From Candidatus Heimdallarchaeum endolithica (lineage in GTDB: Archaea > Asgardarchaeota > Heimdallarchaeia > Heimdallarchaeales > Heimdallarchaeaceae): DNA of 64,000 bases. Every line of letters begins with the position of its first letter. The first letter of the stretch is position 1. A program made the position numbers and the translations under genes. Shown here piece after piece: positions 28,428-37,514 of this stretch. The notes beneath the pieces are model-generated. The model searched no databases. It was given only the letters and a program-made list of their open reading frames with translations, and was not told where the DNA came from. The DNA is taken from assembly GCA_021513715.1 (NCBI GenBank), contig CP084167.1, forward strand, positions 1,032,117 through 1,096,116, read 5' to 3'.

Positions 28428-29450
28428 CTATTTTTCTTCTGCTGCTTTTGCTTCTTTTGTTTTTATTTTATTTGTTCTTTCTGTCTCTGTTTCTTTTCCT
28501 TCTATTTTTTTACTTTTATCTAGTATAATTATTATTACTCCTGCTATTATTCCTATTCCTCCCAGAATGTAAGATAGTGTTATTGGTTCTTTTAGTATTA
28601 TTGCTCCTAATATTATTGCGAACACTGGTTCATCTAGTAGTAGTAGTGAGCTTTTTGACGACTCTTGATATTTTGCTGATATCATTAGCAATCCGTATGG
28701 TATCACGCTTCCTGCTAGTGCGAATCCTATTCCTATCAGTATTATTTTTGTTTTCAGTATATTCTCTATTTCCATTTTTACTAGTTCTTCTGGTAGGGGT
28801 AGTAATGAGAACATTATTAATAGAGGTAGAGCTATAATTATTGCCCACGATATTACCCAAGCTATAGATAGAGAATAAGGTACATCTTTTCTTTTTTCTG
28901 CGCTTGCTCTTCCAATTAACAAGTAAAAAGCGTAGAACAGTCCATTTAGTATTGCTAGCGTTGTTCCAACTATTGATGACATGAATGACTCCCATTTCCA
29001 CACTTCTGTCAATGTGATTAGTCCTGCTGTTGCTACAATTATTGCTATTATTTTGCTTTTTGTTATTCTTTCTTTTAGAAATATCCTTCCTAGTATTAAT
29101 GTTACGAACGGATGTATCTGTATTACCAGTGCTGCTTCTCCTGCTGGTGTTCCTACTGCTATTGAACTTAAGTATACAAATATCATCATAACAAATAGCA
29201 AACTTTGTAACAAGTATGTTTTCTGGCTTGTTAATTTAATGGAGTTTTTCACTTGATCCTTGTTTTTCTTTAGAGTGTAGAAAACTATTATTCCTATCCC
29301 AAATATAGAACCAAAGAATATTCTCAGCAATGATTGTTCTATGCTTGAAATATTTAGATCTCTTAATATTGCTGAGATAATAGGTATTGAACCAAAAAAC
29401 AGCCCTGCTGTAATTGACGCCAGGTAGGAAAGATTAGTTTTTTTATCCAT
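28428..29450 (-). CDS. EamA-family (DMT) small-molecule transporter
   Basis: The 340-residue protein has about ten hydrophobic segments in two homologous halves, each with the EamA hallmark: GTPAGEAALVIQIHPFVTLILGRIFLKERIT in the first and SKSSLLLLDEPVFAIILGAIILKEPIT in the second. These carriers export amino acids, nucleotide-sugars or other metabolites; the substrate cannot be read from sequence. The C-terminus is a highly charged tail of about 30 residues (K/E/T-rich), which gives the opposite strand a misleading leucine/phenylalanine-rich frame. It faces the 85-residue gene. The family is well supported. Confidence 0.88.
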   Translation of the reverse strand: MDKKTNLSYLASITAGLFFGSIPIISAILRDLNISSIEQSLLRIFFGSIFGIGIIVFYTLKKNKDQVKNSIKLTSQKTYLLQSLLFVMMIFVYLSSIAVGTPAGEAALVIQIHPFVTLILGRIFLKERITKSKIIAIIVATAGLITLTEVWKWESFMSSIVGTTLAILNGLFYAFYLLIGRASAEKRKDVPYSLSIAWVISWAIIIALPLLIMFSLLPLPEELVKMEIENILKTKIILIGIGFALAGSVIPYGLLMISAKYQESSKSSLLLLDEPVFAIILGAIILKEPITLSYILGGIGIIAGVIIIILDKSKKIEGKETETERTNKIKTKEAKAAEEK

Positions 29451-29666
29451 TCTTGCTATTTTTATTTTTTATATTTATCAATCTTTACTCTTCTATTAGT
29501 TTTCTACTAGTCAACTTTCGATATTCATTCTCTTATTTTTTTGTTTTTTTAGTTATTTTTAGCTTTTTCTTGTTTTTTTATTAGTTTTTCTGGTTTTTTT
29601 GTTTCTCCTTATTTATTGTTCTACTTTTTCATAATTTTCTTAAATTGATTTTTTTTCTTTCTTTTT

Positions 29667-30137
29667 ATGGGTTGTAGCTGGTGTGACTTGGATAATTCAT
29701 CAAATTATTTCATTTATACCAGTGAACATTTCAATGTTTATCTTTCTGAAGATCAAAGTCTTTTGGGTAGGCTTATACTGGTTCTTAATCGTCACGCTTC
29801 TTCTTTAAGTGACTTGACTTCTGAAGAGATACAAGATTTTTTTTCTAATGTCAAAATTATCGAAAAAACTTTAGCTGAATCTTTTGGTGCTACTATGTTC
29901 AATTGGAGTTGTTTAATGAATAATTCTTACAAAGAACAACCTTGCTTTCCTCATGTTCATTGGCATTGTCGTCCTCCCTATGCTCACGATGTTTCTTTTA
30001 CTGGTCAAGTTTTTTCTGACCCTGATTTCGCTCATCATTACAATAATAAGAGAAAGCTTACTGTTTCTTCAGAAGTTCAACATATGATCATTACTTCTAT
30101 CAGGACTTCTATCAAGAATAATTTCACTATTCTTTGA
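29667..30137 (+). CDS. HIT-family nucleotide hydrolase/transferase
   Basis: The 156-residue protein carries HVHWHCRP at 96-103, the histidine-triad motif (H96, H98, H100) of HIT enzymes, which act on nucleotide phosphoramidates or dinucleoside polyphosphates. An N-terminal CSWC pair at 3-6 and ILVLNRHASSL fit the family. The length is normal. It lies alone after 216 bases of T-rich DNA in which no gene is seen. The exact substrate is not predictable. Confidence 0.8.
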   Translation: MGCSWCDLDNSSNYFIYTSEHFNVYLSEDQSLLGRLILVLNRHASSLSDLTSEEIQDFFSNVKIIEKTLAESFGATMFNWSCLMNNSYKEQPCFPHVHWHCRPPYAHDVSFTGQVFSDPDFAHHYNNKRKLTVSSEVQHMIITSIRTSIKNNFTIL

Positions 30138-30364
30138 ACTTAGTTTATTTTTCTTTAATTTATTTTCTTCCTTCTACTTATTTGAACATATAACCTTTTC
30201 TTATTTTATTTTGTAAGGCATTTTACCAATCTTCATACATTATTTTAGGCTCCCCCAGCCATCTCGCACTTTTTTTCGAAATGCTTTTAAAGCCCCTTAA
30301 ATATTTTTCATTGATTGAAGAATTTTTCTTCGGTCATAATAATAACAAATTAGAAGGAATTATT

Positions 30365-32458
30365 ATGAAAAAAAGAATATTAATAACAAGCATTTTCATT
30401 TTTGCCTTTTTAGTAGCAGTTATTCCTTTAACTGCTAATGCTAACGTCCTTTCCACCAAAGGTACAAAGGATTTAGGCGGTGGAGATGCTTATAATGCAT
30501 ATAGTGCATCTAATTATGCTACTCTTATTAGTACACCTATTTCAGGTTACGGAGACATTTACTATTCTAGTGATCAATATGATCAATACAAGGTAGCAGT
30601 CAGTTCAGGAGATAAAGTAACAATTGAGTTTACTGCTCCTAGTGGAGCAACAGGAATTGATCTTCCTGTTTATGACACTGACAAGTCTCGAATACTCATT
30701 CGTTACAACATCCAGACTTTCTCCGAGACTGTTACTGCTTCGGGGAATGGCTATATTTACTTTACTATAGATGCTGATAGAACTGCAGATAGAGGTACTT
30801 ATTATCTCAGTGTTTCTAAATCTGGAGCAGCTGACACTACTCCACCTACTGTAAGTATTACTGACCCTGCTGATGGAGCAACTGTTTATTCTGCTGATGT
30901 CACTGTTTCATGGACTGGTTCTGACAATGTTGGTATTGACCACTATAATGTCAGAATAGACAGTGGTTCATGGACTAATGTCGGAACAGCTACAAGTCAC
31001 ACCTTTACTGGTTTGTCCGATGGCAGTCACACTGTAGATGTCAACGCCTATGATGCTGCAGGAAATGTTGGTTCTGACAGCGTGACTTTCACTGTTGACA
31101 CCAGTGCTCCTCCTACAGAGTATACTTTCACTGGTTCACTTAGTGCAGGACAGGACAGTACTCAACATACTTTCAACGTTCCTTCCAACACCATTAAGAT
31201 CGAAGTTCAGCTTCAAATGCCCAGTGGTGCAGATTATGATCTCAGCCTTTGGGACTCTAATGGAGCTCGAACTGGTGGTTGGACTAACTCTGATCACAGC
31301 ACTAAGACTAATATTGCCAACAGTGATTATTCTGGTTATTCTGCTAATCCTGAGTGGATTAATGTTGATCCTCCTACTGTTTTTGGCACATGGAAGACTG
31401 GTTGTTATGCTTACAGTGGTTCTGGTACTTACACCATCACTGTTACTCTAACTCTCAGTGGTCCAGATACTGCTGCACCTACTGTTACTATTACTGCCCC
31501 AACAGACGGTTCTACAGTTAATTCTGCTGATGTTACTGTCACATGGACTGGTTCTGACAATGTTGGTATTGACCACTATGAAGTTAGAATAGACAGTGGT
31601 TCATGGACTAATGTCGGAACAGCTACAAGTCACACCTTTACTGGTTTGTCTGATGGCAGTCACACTGTAGATGTCAACGCCTATGATGCTGCAGGAAATG
31701 TTGGTTCTGACAGTGTAACATTCACTGTTGACACTACTACTAACCCTGTTGAAAAATGGGCTGTTATTGTTGGTATTAGTGATTACAAGGCTATTAGTGA
31801 TCTTTCCTATTGTGATGAAGACGCTACTGATTGGTATTACCAACTTACCAGCAGTCAAATGAGCTATGATCATGTGACTGTTTTAGGAGATGGCCATTCT
31901 AGCAACTATCCCCAATATGATGGATATGCTACAGAGTACAATGTTAAACAAGCTTTAAACAACATGGTTAATTCTGCTGACTCTAATGACATTATAGCTT
32001 TCATCAGTTCTGGTCATGGTTCGGGTAATGGTGGAGGTTCTTCCTACTTATGTATGTGGGATTGCAGTTCAGGAGAAAACGGAGAAGATGGTAATCTCTA
32101 TGACACTGAATTAGCAGCTATTCTCGATGGAGCTGTTGCTGACAGGATTTTTGTCTTCTTAGACCATTGTTACAGTGGAGGTTTTGGAGATAATCTTATG
32201 AACATGCCCAACAAAGCTCATGTTTATCTTACAACCACTTGTACAGAAAATGGTTATGGTTATGATGACTCTACTCATCATAATGGTGCTTGGACTTATT
32301 ACTTCTTAGATTATTCATGGCAACAACATTTCGGTGGTGCAGCTAATGTTGCTATGGAAGATATTTTCGACTATGCTTTAGCTGCTTATCCATACAGTGG
32401 TGGAGATACTCCTCAAGAATTTGATGGAAACACTGGTGCATACTTCTACTTGGCATAA
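30365..32458 (+). CDS. Secreted caspase-like (C14) protease with duplicated Ig-like domains
   Basis: The start at 30365 is chosen because it gives a clean signal peptide (MKKRILITSIFIFAFLVAVI, then a small-residue cleavage site). The upstream frame from 30281 lacks this. The mature order is: an N-terminal beta domain (PPC-like, to about 150), Ig-like domain 1 (PPTVSITDPADGATV...), a second PPC-like domain (YTFTGSLSAGQDSTQHTF), Ig-like domain 2, then a caspase-like domain (about 460-690). The catalytic dyad is visible: H551 in SSGHGSG and C602 in LDHCYSGG. The Ig-like domains are almost identical in DNA. An extracellular cysteine protease with Arg/Lys or Asp specificity is plausible; specificity is unknown. 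Confidence 0.85.
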   Translation: MKKRILITSIFIFAFLVAVIPLTANANVLSTKGTKDLGGGDAYNAYSASNYATLISTPISGYGDIYYSSDQYDQYKVAVSSGDKVTIEFTAPSGATGIDLPVYDTDKSRILIRYNIQTFSETVTASGNGYIYFTIDADRTADRGTYYLSVSKSGAADTTPPTVSITDPADGATVYSADVTVSWTGSDNVGIDHYNVRIDSGSWTNVGTATSHTFTGLSDGSHTVDVNAYDAAGNVGSDSVTFTVDTSAPPTEYTFTGSLSAGQDSTQHTFNVPSNTIKIEVQLQMPSGADYDLSLWDSNGARTGGWTNSDHSTKTNIANSDYSGYSANPEWINVDPPTVFGTWKTGCYAYSGSGTYTITVTLTLSGPDTAAPTVTITAPTDGSTVNSADVTVTWTGSDNVGIDHYEVRIDSGSWTNVGTATSHTFTGLSDGSHTVDVNAYDAAGNVGSDSVTFTVDTTTNPVEKWAVIVGISDYKAISDLSYCDEDATDWYYQLTSSQMSYDHVTVLGDGHSSNYPQYDGYATEYNVKQALNNMVNSADSNDIIAFISSGHGSGNGGGSSYLCMWDCSSGENGEDGNLYDTELAAILDGAVADRIFVFLDHCYSGGFGDNLMNMPNKAHVYLTTTCTENGYGYDDSTHHNGAWTYYFLDYSWQQHFGGAANVAMEDIFDYALAAYPYSGGDTPQEFDGNTGAYFYLA
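30910..31734 (+). repeat. Long near-identical internal repeat in caspase-like gene
   Basis: Bases 30910-31101 and 31543-31734 are about 192 bases each and almost identical, starting at TGGACTGGTTCTGACAATG. The few changes are mainly third-position. The match encodes Ig-like domains 1 and 2. Such similarity at DNA level suggests recent duplication or gene conversion. Confidence 0.9.
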
Positions 32459-32481
32459 TCCTTTTCTTTTTTTCTTTTTTC

Positions 32482-32509
32482 AGAGATTCCTTCGAAAATC
32501 TCTTTTTTT
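32482..32509 (+). terminator. Terminator-like hairpin after the caspase-like gene
   Basis: AGAGATT (32482-32488) pairs with AATCTCT (32497-32503) around an eight-base loop and is followed by a run of T. It begins 23 bases after the stop codon. Confidence 0.6.
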
Positions 32510-32637
32510 ATTTAATTTTAAACAATTTCTACATATTTTCAAAAAAGATGTTCAAAGATTACTAGAAATACATTCTTATTATAGTATCAAATATATCAGA
32601 ATAGTTCATTTATTTAAAAAAATGAATAAATAATATA

Positions 32638-32849
32638 TTATTTTTGTTTAACTGTAGATATTTTGAAAACTGCATATAATTCCCAGAAACCTGTAATCCC
32701 TGTAATCAACGAGATTAATCCCACGATCAATAATATAATTAACAAGATCAAGCTTATTGGAGAACTAAATACAAAGTAGAAAACTATTGCCAAGACAGTT
32801 AGAATTATTCCTAAAGCTACTCTTATTATTCTATCAGTTTTTCATTCAT
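32638..32849 (-). pseudogene. DUF2892-like inner membrane protein gene with frameshift
   Basis: Reading the minus strand from about 32,838, one frame encodes TDRIIRVALGIILTVLAIV, a second hydrophobic segment and the end ITGFWELYAVFKISTVKQK with stop at 32638. The DRIIR start and the G-x-x-LY-x-x-x end match DUF2892 (YgaP-like) membrane proteins. No start codon is in that frame. Just upstream, ATG-AAT-GAA-AAA at 32849 is one base out of frame: a single extra A in the run of five A would give MNEKTDRIIR. So this is either a one-base deletion in a homopolymer (decayed gene) or a sequencing error. The 499-base gap 32459-32957 holds nothing else beyond the terminator. Confidence 0.6.
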
Positions 32850-32957
32850 TTACTTGCTTAGTGATTTAATGTTCTTTAAAGGACTATAAATATATTAATG
32901 ACTTACAAAAATTGAGAAAAAAATAATCAGTTCATTTTGTTTCTTTTTTATTAGTTT

Positions 32958-34400
32958 TTACACCCCCTCGCTCTTCTTTTGTTCTTTTGTTATATCTACA
33001 AATACAATATATTTACTTTGGTTTAACAGTGCCTTTACATTTAGTCTCTTTGACTTAGTTTTTGATCCAATTGCTTGTAAATTAATCAAAAACCATTCAA
33101 ACGAACCTTTAAAATTCACTCTTGACCACAAAAACACTATTAATTCGTAGAATAAAAATGAGAAAGCACCTACTCCTAAAGCTATTGTAAAGTAACCGTA
33201 ACCTAAACTATGTTCAAAGAGATTTTTTCCTATTTTCTTTGCAAATATTATGTTTAAAATCCATTTAGGAAAGAGATCTACTATTTCTAGCCAAAAAATT
33301 GATAGTGAAGCTATTGCCCAGAGTCTAAAATGTTTAACAATTAGATTATTTGCAAACTTTTCCGATTTTCCTCTATACTCCACTATTCTTAGGAAAAGCA
33401 TCACTACCATTATTTGTCCTCCTAATTGGATAATAAAAGTTGAGATTTCTGGTCTCTGGTCGAATAAGGAGTATGGAAGTCCTAGAAAAATTAAAATTAT
33501 TCCTATTATTATAAATATTAATCCTCCTAATGAAGCAAAAAGAGGTAGTTTTTTTGGAGGGTGATCATTTGATAGAATTATACCTATCATTGCACCTATA
33601 AAACCTGTTGCTAGACACGGGAAGATAGGTTCTAGATGTCCTGCCACAATTACTAAGAAGAACGTTCTTATTGAAGCGTTATTTGCTTGAATGTAGGGAT
33701 TTGGCCAATTTGGTTCAATTACTGGAGTAACTATTCCAGGATAAACTGTTGGTTTTTCCCAATTCATATTGTCTACACAATCGTGGACAAATTGTGTTGA
33801 GACGAGAATAGCTAAAGCTAAAAAGCCGTATATGAACAAGTTTTTTCTGTCATTATCTTGTTTTCCATTTCTTAACAAATAATAGTTTATTATTGTCGTA
33901 ATTATTATTGATAGAGAAATTATTTGAATTGTGCTTATTTGGAATAGTTGAGCCCAAATAAAATAAGTATTTGACCAATCTCCTGTTCTTATTGCATATC
34001 CAAGGTATCCATAATAGCCAAAAGCATCTATAAAGTAGCTGTAGAACAGTAATATCATTCCACTTAACAACCTTTTTCTGAAAACTTCTTTTGCTTCTTT
34101 TCCATTTTTTATTCTTTTAGTCATTGAGTAGGTGTTGACTATTGAAGAGATTAATAGAAAAAAGGTATTCCAGCTCCCTAAATAAGCAATTAATGCCCCA
34201 ATTCCTACTAATATTTTTGGATAGGCCAATAACAGTTCTGGATTTTCAATAGCCCAGCTATAATCATACGAATGATAAAAACAATGAGCAAAGGTCATAA
34301 ATAGAATTGCTACTCCTCGTAAAAAATCTAAAGTTACTATACGTTCTAGTGAAGAAGTATCTTCTTTTACTGGTATAGGAATCCTTTCTATGAGGTGCAT
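32958..34400 (-). CDS. Heparan-glucosaminide acetyltransferase-like membrane protein 1
   Basis: The 480-residue multi-pass protein has about eleven hydrophobic segments and the family start TLDFLRGVAILFMTFAHCFYH, in which the aspartate-x-x-RG and the later histidine are typical of HGSNAT/DUF1624 proteins. These transfer acetyl groups from cytoplasmic acetyl-CoA to a sugar amine on the outer face. A soluble C-terminal tail (FEWFLINLQAIGSKTKSKRLN onward) follows the last segment. It is similar in length and layout to the pair at 42006 and 43468, so three paralogs exist within 12 kb. The acceptor sugar is unknown; cell-surface glycan or lipid is inferred. Confidence 0.7.
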   Translation of the reverse strand: MHLIERIPIPVKEDTSSLERIVTLDFLRGVAILFMTFAHCFYHSYDYSWAIENPELLLAYPKILVGIGALIAYLGSWNTFFLLISSIVNTYSMTKRIKNGKEAKEVFRKRLLSGMILLFYSYFIDAFGYYGYLGYAIRTGDWSNTYFIWAQLFQISTIQIISLSIIITTIINYYLLRNGKQDNDRKNLFIYGFLALAILVSTQFVHDCVDNMNWEKPTVYPGIVTPVIEPNWPNPYIQANNASIRTFFLVIVAGHLEPIFPCLATGFIGAMIGIILSNDHPPKKLPLFASLGGLIFIIIGIILIFLGLPYSLFDQRPEISTFIIQLGGQIMVVMLFLRIVEYRGKSEKFANNLIVKHFRLWAIASLSIFWLEIVDLFPKWILNIIFAKKIGKNLFEHSLGYGYFTIALGVGAFSFLFYELIVFLWSRVNFKGSFEWFLINLQAIGSKTKSKRLNVKALLNQSKYIVFVDITKEQKKSEGV

Positions 34401-34522
34401 AATAATAAACTTTTGAACTTTATTTTTAAATTTGTTTAAAAGGAAATGAAGAAATTATTGTTTTAAATAAACTAAAAAAAGAGAAGTTTGCGCATATAGA
34501 TGGCGTAAAAAGCAGAATAGAA

Positions 34523-35692
34523 TTAAGTTTTTGTCTCTTGTTCTGAATACATTCTTTTAGTTGTAGAGAAATATACTGCTAGTAATGAAACAGCTAGCAT
34601 ATAAAATACAAGAACAATTCCCCAATATAATATCATTGTTAAATTTGAGTAGTTGCCTTCTATTAATGAATTCGCGCTATCACCATATATTAGAGAGAGA
34701 GTATAAAATACTGTATTGACAATGATTTTTCTTGCTATGAAAATATACTCTATTATAAACGGAAACAAGAGAACAACATAAGAAATTTGGAACTTTGGAT
34801 AGAAGATTAAGAATATTAACAGAAAAGGGAATGCATCCATATAATTATTTTTTCTTCTAAATAGGAAAAAAACACCACAAATAAGTAAAATCAGTGCTGT
34901 AGTTATCTTGAAGTATAAATTAAATTTTTCTAGATTCAGACTAAAAAAGGCCTGAATAACAGATAATATCCCTTGGTTTCCTCCATGTGTTTCTTGAACT
35001 GGATCTTTAAACTGAAAGAGAAATTCTTCTGGAGCTAGGAAATAAAAAGGAATGTATATTAAACCAACCAATAGTACGAATAAGCTTATTCCTATTGTTC
35101 TCTTTTTCCAATTTTCAAAATACACCCAAATGAGAGGAGCTAACAGAATAGGATAGTATTTTATTCCTGCTCCAAGGGCTATAGTAATCGTACCTAGTAT
35201 AGGTTTATCTTTTTCAAATAAGAATATTGGAATCAAAATAAGCAATGGTAGAATACACTCATCTCCTCCCCATATAACATTTAGGTAAAGAAAAAAGGGA
35301 TTTAATCCATAAACAAGGGCCATAATGAATGCCTTGGGATTATTTTTCTTTTTTTGAATTTTAAATAAAATTAAACTTGACAAAATTAGACATAAAGCGA
35401 AAAAGAATCTTACTACAAAGTCAAATTTGACCACTAGTAAACTGGAAATCAATACTATTATTGACCAAACATATGGACTTAAAGGAGCAGCATTTGTATA
35501 AAAGTCTCTATAAGGTAAAAGTCCAGAAAGAATTCCTGACCCTCTTGTGACAAAATTTCCTTGATCTGGTACTTCAGTAACATAATTAGGATTTATGAAT
35601 ATGCAGTAAAGAATAAAAACACTGTTAAGAAATAGATATGTTGAAGAAAGTATCAATAGCAATTTTGTTTCTTTTTTCAGTCTCATAAGCAT
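34523..35692 (-). CDS. GT-C type membrane glycosyltransferase
   Basis: The 389-residue protein has about ten membrane segments. The first outer loop carries VPDQGNFVTRGSGILSGLLPYRDFYTNAAP, where D and the P-x-x-D-F-Y pattern match the active-site loop of GT87/DUF2029-like and related GT-C enzymes, which use polyprenyl-phosphate sugars. A second motif, IWGGDECI, lies at about 140. It sits 122 bases upstream, in transcription order, of the acetyltransferase-like gene on the same strand, so both may act on a surface polymer. Exact family (GT39, GT83 or GT87) is uncertain. The 122-base spacer shows no gene. Confidence 0.7.
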   Translation of the reverse strand: MLMRLKKETKLLLILSSTYLFLNSVFILYCIFINPNYVTEVPDQGNFVTRGSGILSGLLPYRDFYTNAAPLSPYVWSIIVLISSLLVVKFDFVVRFFFALCLILSSLILFKIQKKKNNPKAFIMALVYGLNPFFLYLNVIWGGDECILPLLILIPIFLFEKDKPILGTITIALGAGIKYYPILLAPLIWVYFENWKKRTIGISLFVLLVGLIYIPFYFLAPEEFLFQFKDPVQETHGGNQGILSVIQAFFSLNLEKFNLYFKITTALILLICGVFFLFRRKNNYMDAFPFLLIFLIFYPKFQISYVVLLFPFIIEYIFIARKIIVNTVFYTLSLIYGDSANSLIEGNYSNLTMILYWGIVLVFYMLAVSLLAVYFSTTKRMYSEQETKT

Positions 35693-35872
35693 TTTTACGA
35701 AATTCTTTTGATTTAAAATTGTTTTGAAATTACTGATAGGTTTTCTATTTTTAGAATTTTATTAAGAATTGACTTTGTACAAAATGAGATAATATTGAGT
35801 GAAAATATATTCTGTTTTTTTAGAAAGATTTTAAATGTCCTAGATTAAATATTTAATAAATCAGTGATACAA

Positions 35873-36529
35873 ATGTCAAATTCAAATTTGAAAGTTAAAC
35901 CAGGAGATATTAAAATTAACAATTCGATAATAAACTTTTCTTTCCTATATCCTCTAGACTTTTCTCAATTGTTTAGAATTTTTAACGAAGCTGGCTATGA
36001 AGCAGTGATGCCAATTTTAAAAGATAAAGGATTTCAGCCATTTATTAATATAGTAGATACAGAAAAATTTAGACTGAACTATTATCCTGAGAAAAAACTT
36101 CTCGAACTTATCTCAGATTCTAAAAACATATCAGAAGTCTTTAGCGAGATTATTGACACCATTCAACTATCTGATTACAACATCTTAAATAATTTAACGT
36201 ATTGTGAAATTGTCTCAAGAACGCTAAATATTGAGTCTGAAGAATGGAAAACAAAATTAAAAGATATTAATGTTGATTTTATAAATAAATTTGCAGAAAT
36301 ATTTAATTTTAAAAAACTAAATGTGAATAGAATTGGATTTACAAATAGCTTAGATCCATTAACAGTTAACTGGTTTGGTGTTAACATTTTACCTGTTAAT
36401 GCACTAGGAGAAAATTATTACACATTTGAAATTGTATATAGAAGTGATAATATAGATAGCTTTAGAAATTTCCTCAAAAGTCTGAAAGACAATAGTGATA
36501 AAAGTATATTTGGTGATAAAAGTGGATGA
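35873..36529 (+). CDS. First gene of a three-gene cassette with a HEPN-like protein
   Basis: The product is about 218 residues and soluble, with no recognised family. ATG at 35873 is preferred over GTG at 35864 because GTGAT lies just before it. The fold looks alpha/beta with a beta-rich end (NRIGFTNSLDPLTVNWFGVN). Its 3' end overlaps the next gene by 8 bases, and that one overlaps the third, so the three are probably translated together. The fixed order and overlaps suggest a physical complex; the third product is HEPN-like, so a toxin-antitoxin or defence role is possible but not shown. Confidence 0.55.
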   Translation: MSNSNLKVKPGDIKINNSIINFSFLYPLDFSQLFRIFNEAGYEAVMPILKDKGFQPFINIVDTEKFRLNYYPEKKLLELISDSKNISEVFSEIIDTIQLSDYNILNNLTYCEIVSRTLNIESEEWKTKLKDINVDFINKFAEIFNFKKLNVNRIGFTNSLDPLTVNWFGVNILPVNALGENYYTFEIVYRSDNIDSFRNFLKSLKDNSDKSIFGDKSG

Positions 36530-36965
36530 AACTACTAACTCAAATAGCACTTGGGAAACTTCAGAAAACATTACTCCCTTAAGAAATTTAAAGAGTAGAT
36601 CAAAAGAGCCCATTCCTGGAATTCATACAATATTACAAGAGATAGAAATTAAACAAAAACAAAGTGAACAAGTAATAGAAAAACAAAAAATACTTAGATT
36701 CAAAAAACCGAAATCTGAAAGCGATAAAATACAAAGTTTAACAATTTTTATTGAAAAAGCAATTGAAAAGAAAAAAGAAAGTATTAAAGATATGTATGAT
36801 TTTAAGATTGAATTTGACGAATATAACGGTTTATTCATAGTATCCTATTATTTTGATAGAGATTTAACATTAGAAGATGAAAGAAAAATTGCAGAATTAG
36901 AAGTTTTAATATTAGAAAAAATTGACATTTTTAGAATTGATTTTCAGAGAATATATAAGAGGTGA
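36522..36965 (+). CDS. Second gene of HEPN-like cassette
   Basis: The start is taken as GTG at 36522, which has GGTGA five bases upstream; an in-frame ATG at 36495 would overlap the first gene by 35 bases. The product is about 147 residues. The N-terminal half is polar and probably disordered or helical (EIEIKQKQSEQVIEKQKIL), and the C-terminal half has the alternating DFKIEFDEYNGLFIVSYYF ... EVLILEKIDIFRIDF pattern of a small beta-alpha domain. No family is recognised. The last bases (AAGAGGTGA) overlap the start of the third gene. A bridging or antitoxin role in the cassette is only inferred. Confidence 0.55.
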   Translation: MDETTNSNSTWETSENITPLRNLKSRSKEPIPGIHTILQEIEIKQKQSEQVIEKQKILRFKKPKSESDKIQSLTIFIEKAIEKKKESIKDMYDFKIEFDEYNGLFIVSYYFDRDLTLEDERKIAELEVLILEKIDIFRIDFQRIYKR

Positions 36966-37375
36966 AATTTATCCCATCTCAGGAGGATCACTACAATGCT
37001 GCAATTAGCAACTTAAATTTCTATAAATTGAATAAAAATAACTTAAATAAATATCCTGATTGGGGAATTGTTATTCTGTTTTATGAACTAATTCACTTAA
37101 TTGAGCGTGTTTTAGCTATTTCTCCAATAAAAAAAGAATATCAACATTCTAGAAATCATAAACAAAGATATAGAACAATGCAAAATATGCGAACAAAGAT
37201 TCCAAAGGAGATATTAACCAAATATAGAATAATGAGCAATTTAAGTAGAAACGCAAGATATGATTATGGGAAAATAACCTTAGAAATTCTACAAAATTTT
37301 GAAAAGGAAGAATATAATGATTTGAAATATTTTTTCCAAAATTTATTTAGGGAGTTTCGAAAATATAAAAGATAA
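36962..37375 (+). CDS. HEPN-like protein, third gene of cassette
   Basis: The 137-residue all-helical protein has DHYNAAISNLNFYKL, then YPDWGIVILFYELIHLIERVL, then SNLSRNARYDYGKI. This series matches a group of small HEPN-domain proteins (paired helices with an H-Y-x-A-A start and an S-x-x-A-R-Y end). The classic R-x4-H nuclease motif is not seen; HSRNHKQRYR at about 82-91 is the only His/Arg-rich candidate. It may therefore be an inactive or differently built HEPN. GTG start at 36962 overlaps the preceding stop. A stand-alone RNase toxin is possible, but no evidence shows activity. Confidence 0.55.
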   Translation: MKFIPSQEDHYNAAISNLNFYKLNKNNLNKYPDWGIVILFYELIHLIERVLAISPIKKEYQHSRNHKQRYRTMQNMRTKIPKEILTKYRIMSNLSRNARYDYGKITLEILQNFEKEEYNDLKYFFQNLFREFRKYKR

Positions 37376-37514
37376 TTCAAATTAAAACCTTTTTTTGATA
37401 ACTATTTTTAGTCTTACAGTTTAAACAATGTATAACAAATATCTAAAGTTACTGTTATCAACAATAAAACGTGTTAGAAATGACTTCAAGAATAGTCAAT
37501 TTAACAAACACTAA

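Noticed and set aside
28322..28528. Short leucine/phenylalanine-rich plus-strand frame
   Set aside because: Mostly the reverse of the charged EamA transporter tail; no ribosome site.
30281..30364. Longer start for the caspase-like gene
   Set aside because: The extra 28 residues would bury the signal peptide; a TATA-like TTTTAAA lies within this stretch.
32397..32633. Plus-strand frame overlapping the end of the caspase-like gene
   Set aside because: It overlaps the coding end and the terminator hairpin, with no start signal.
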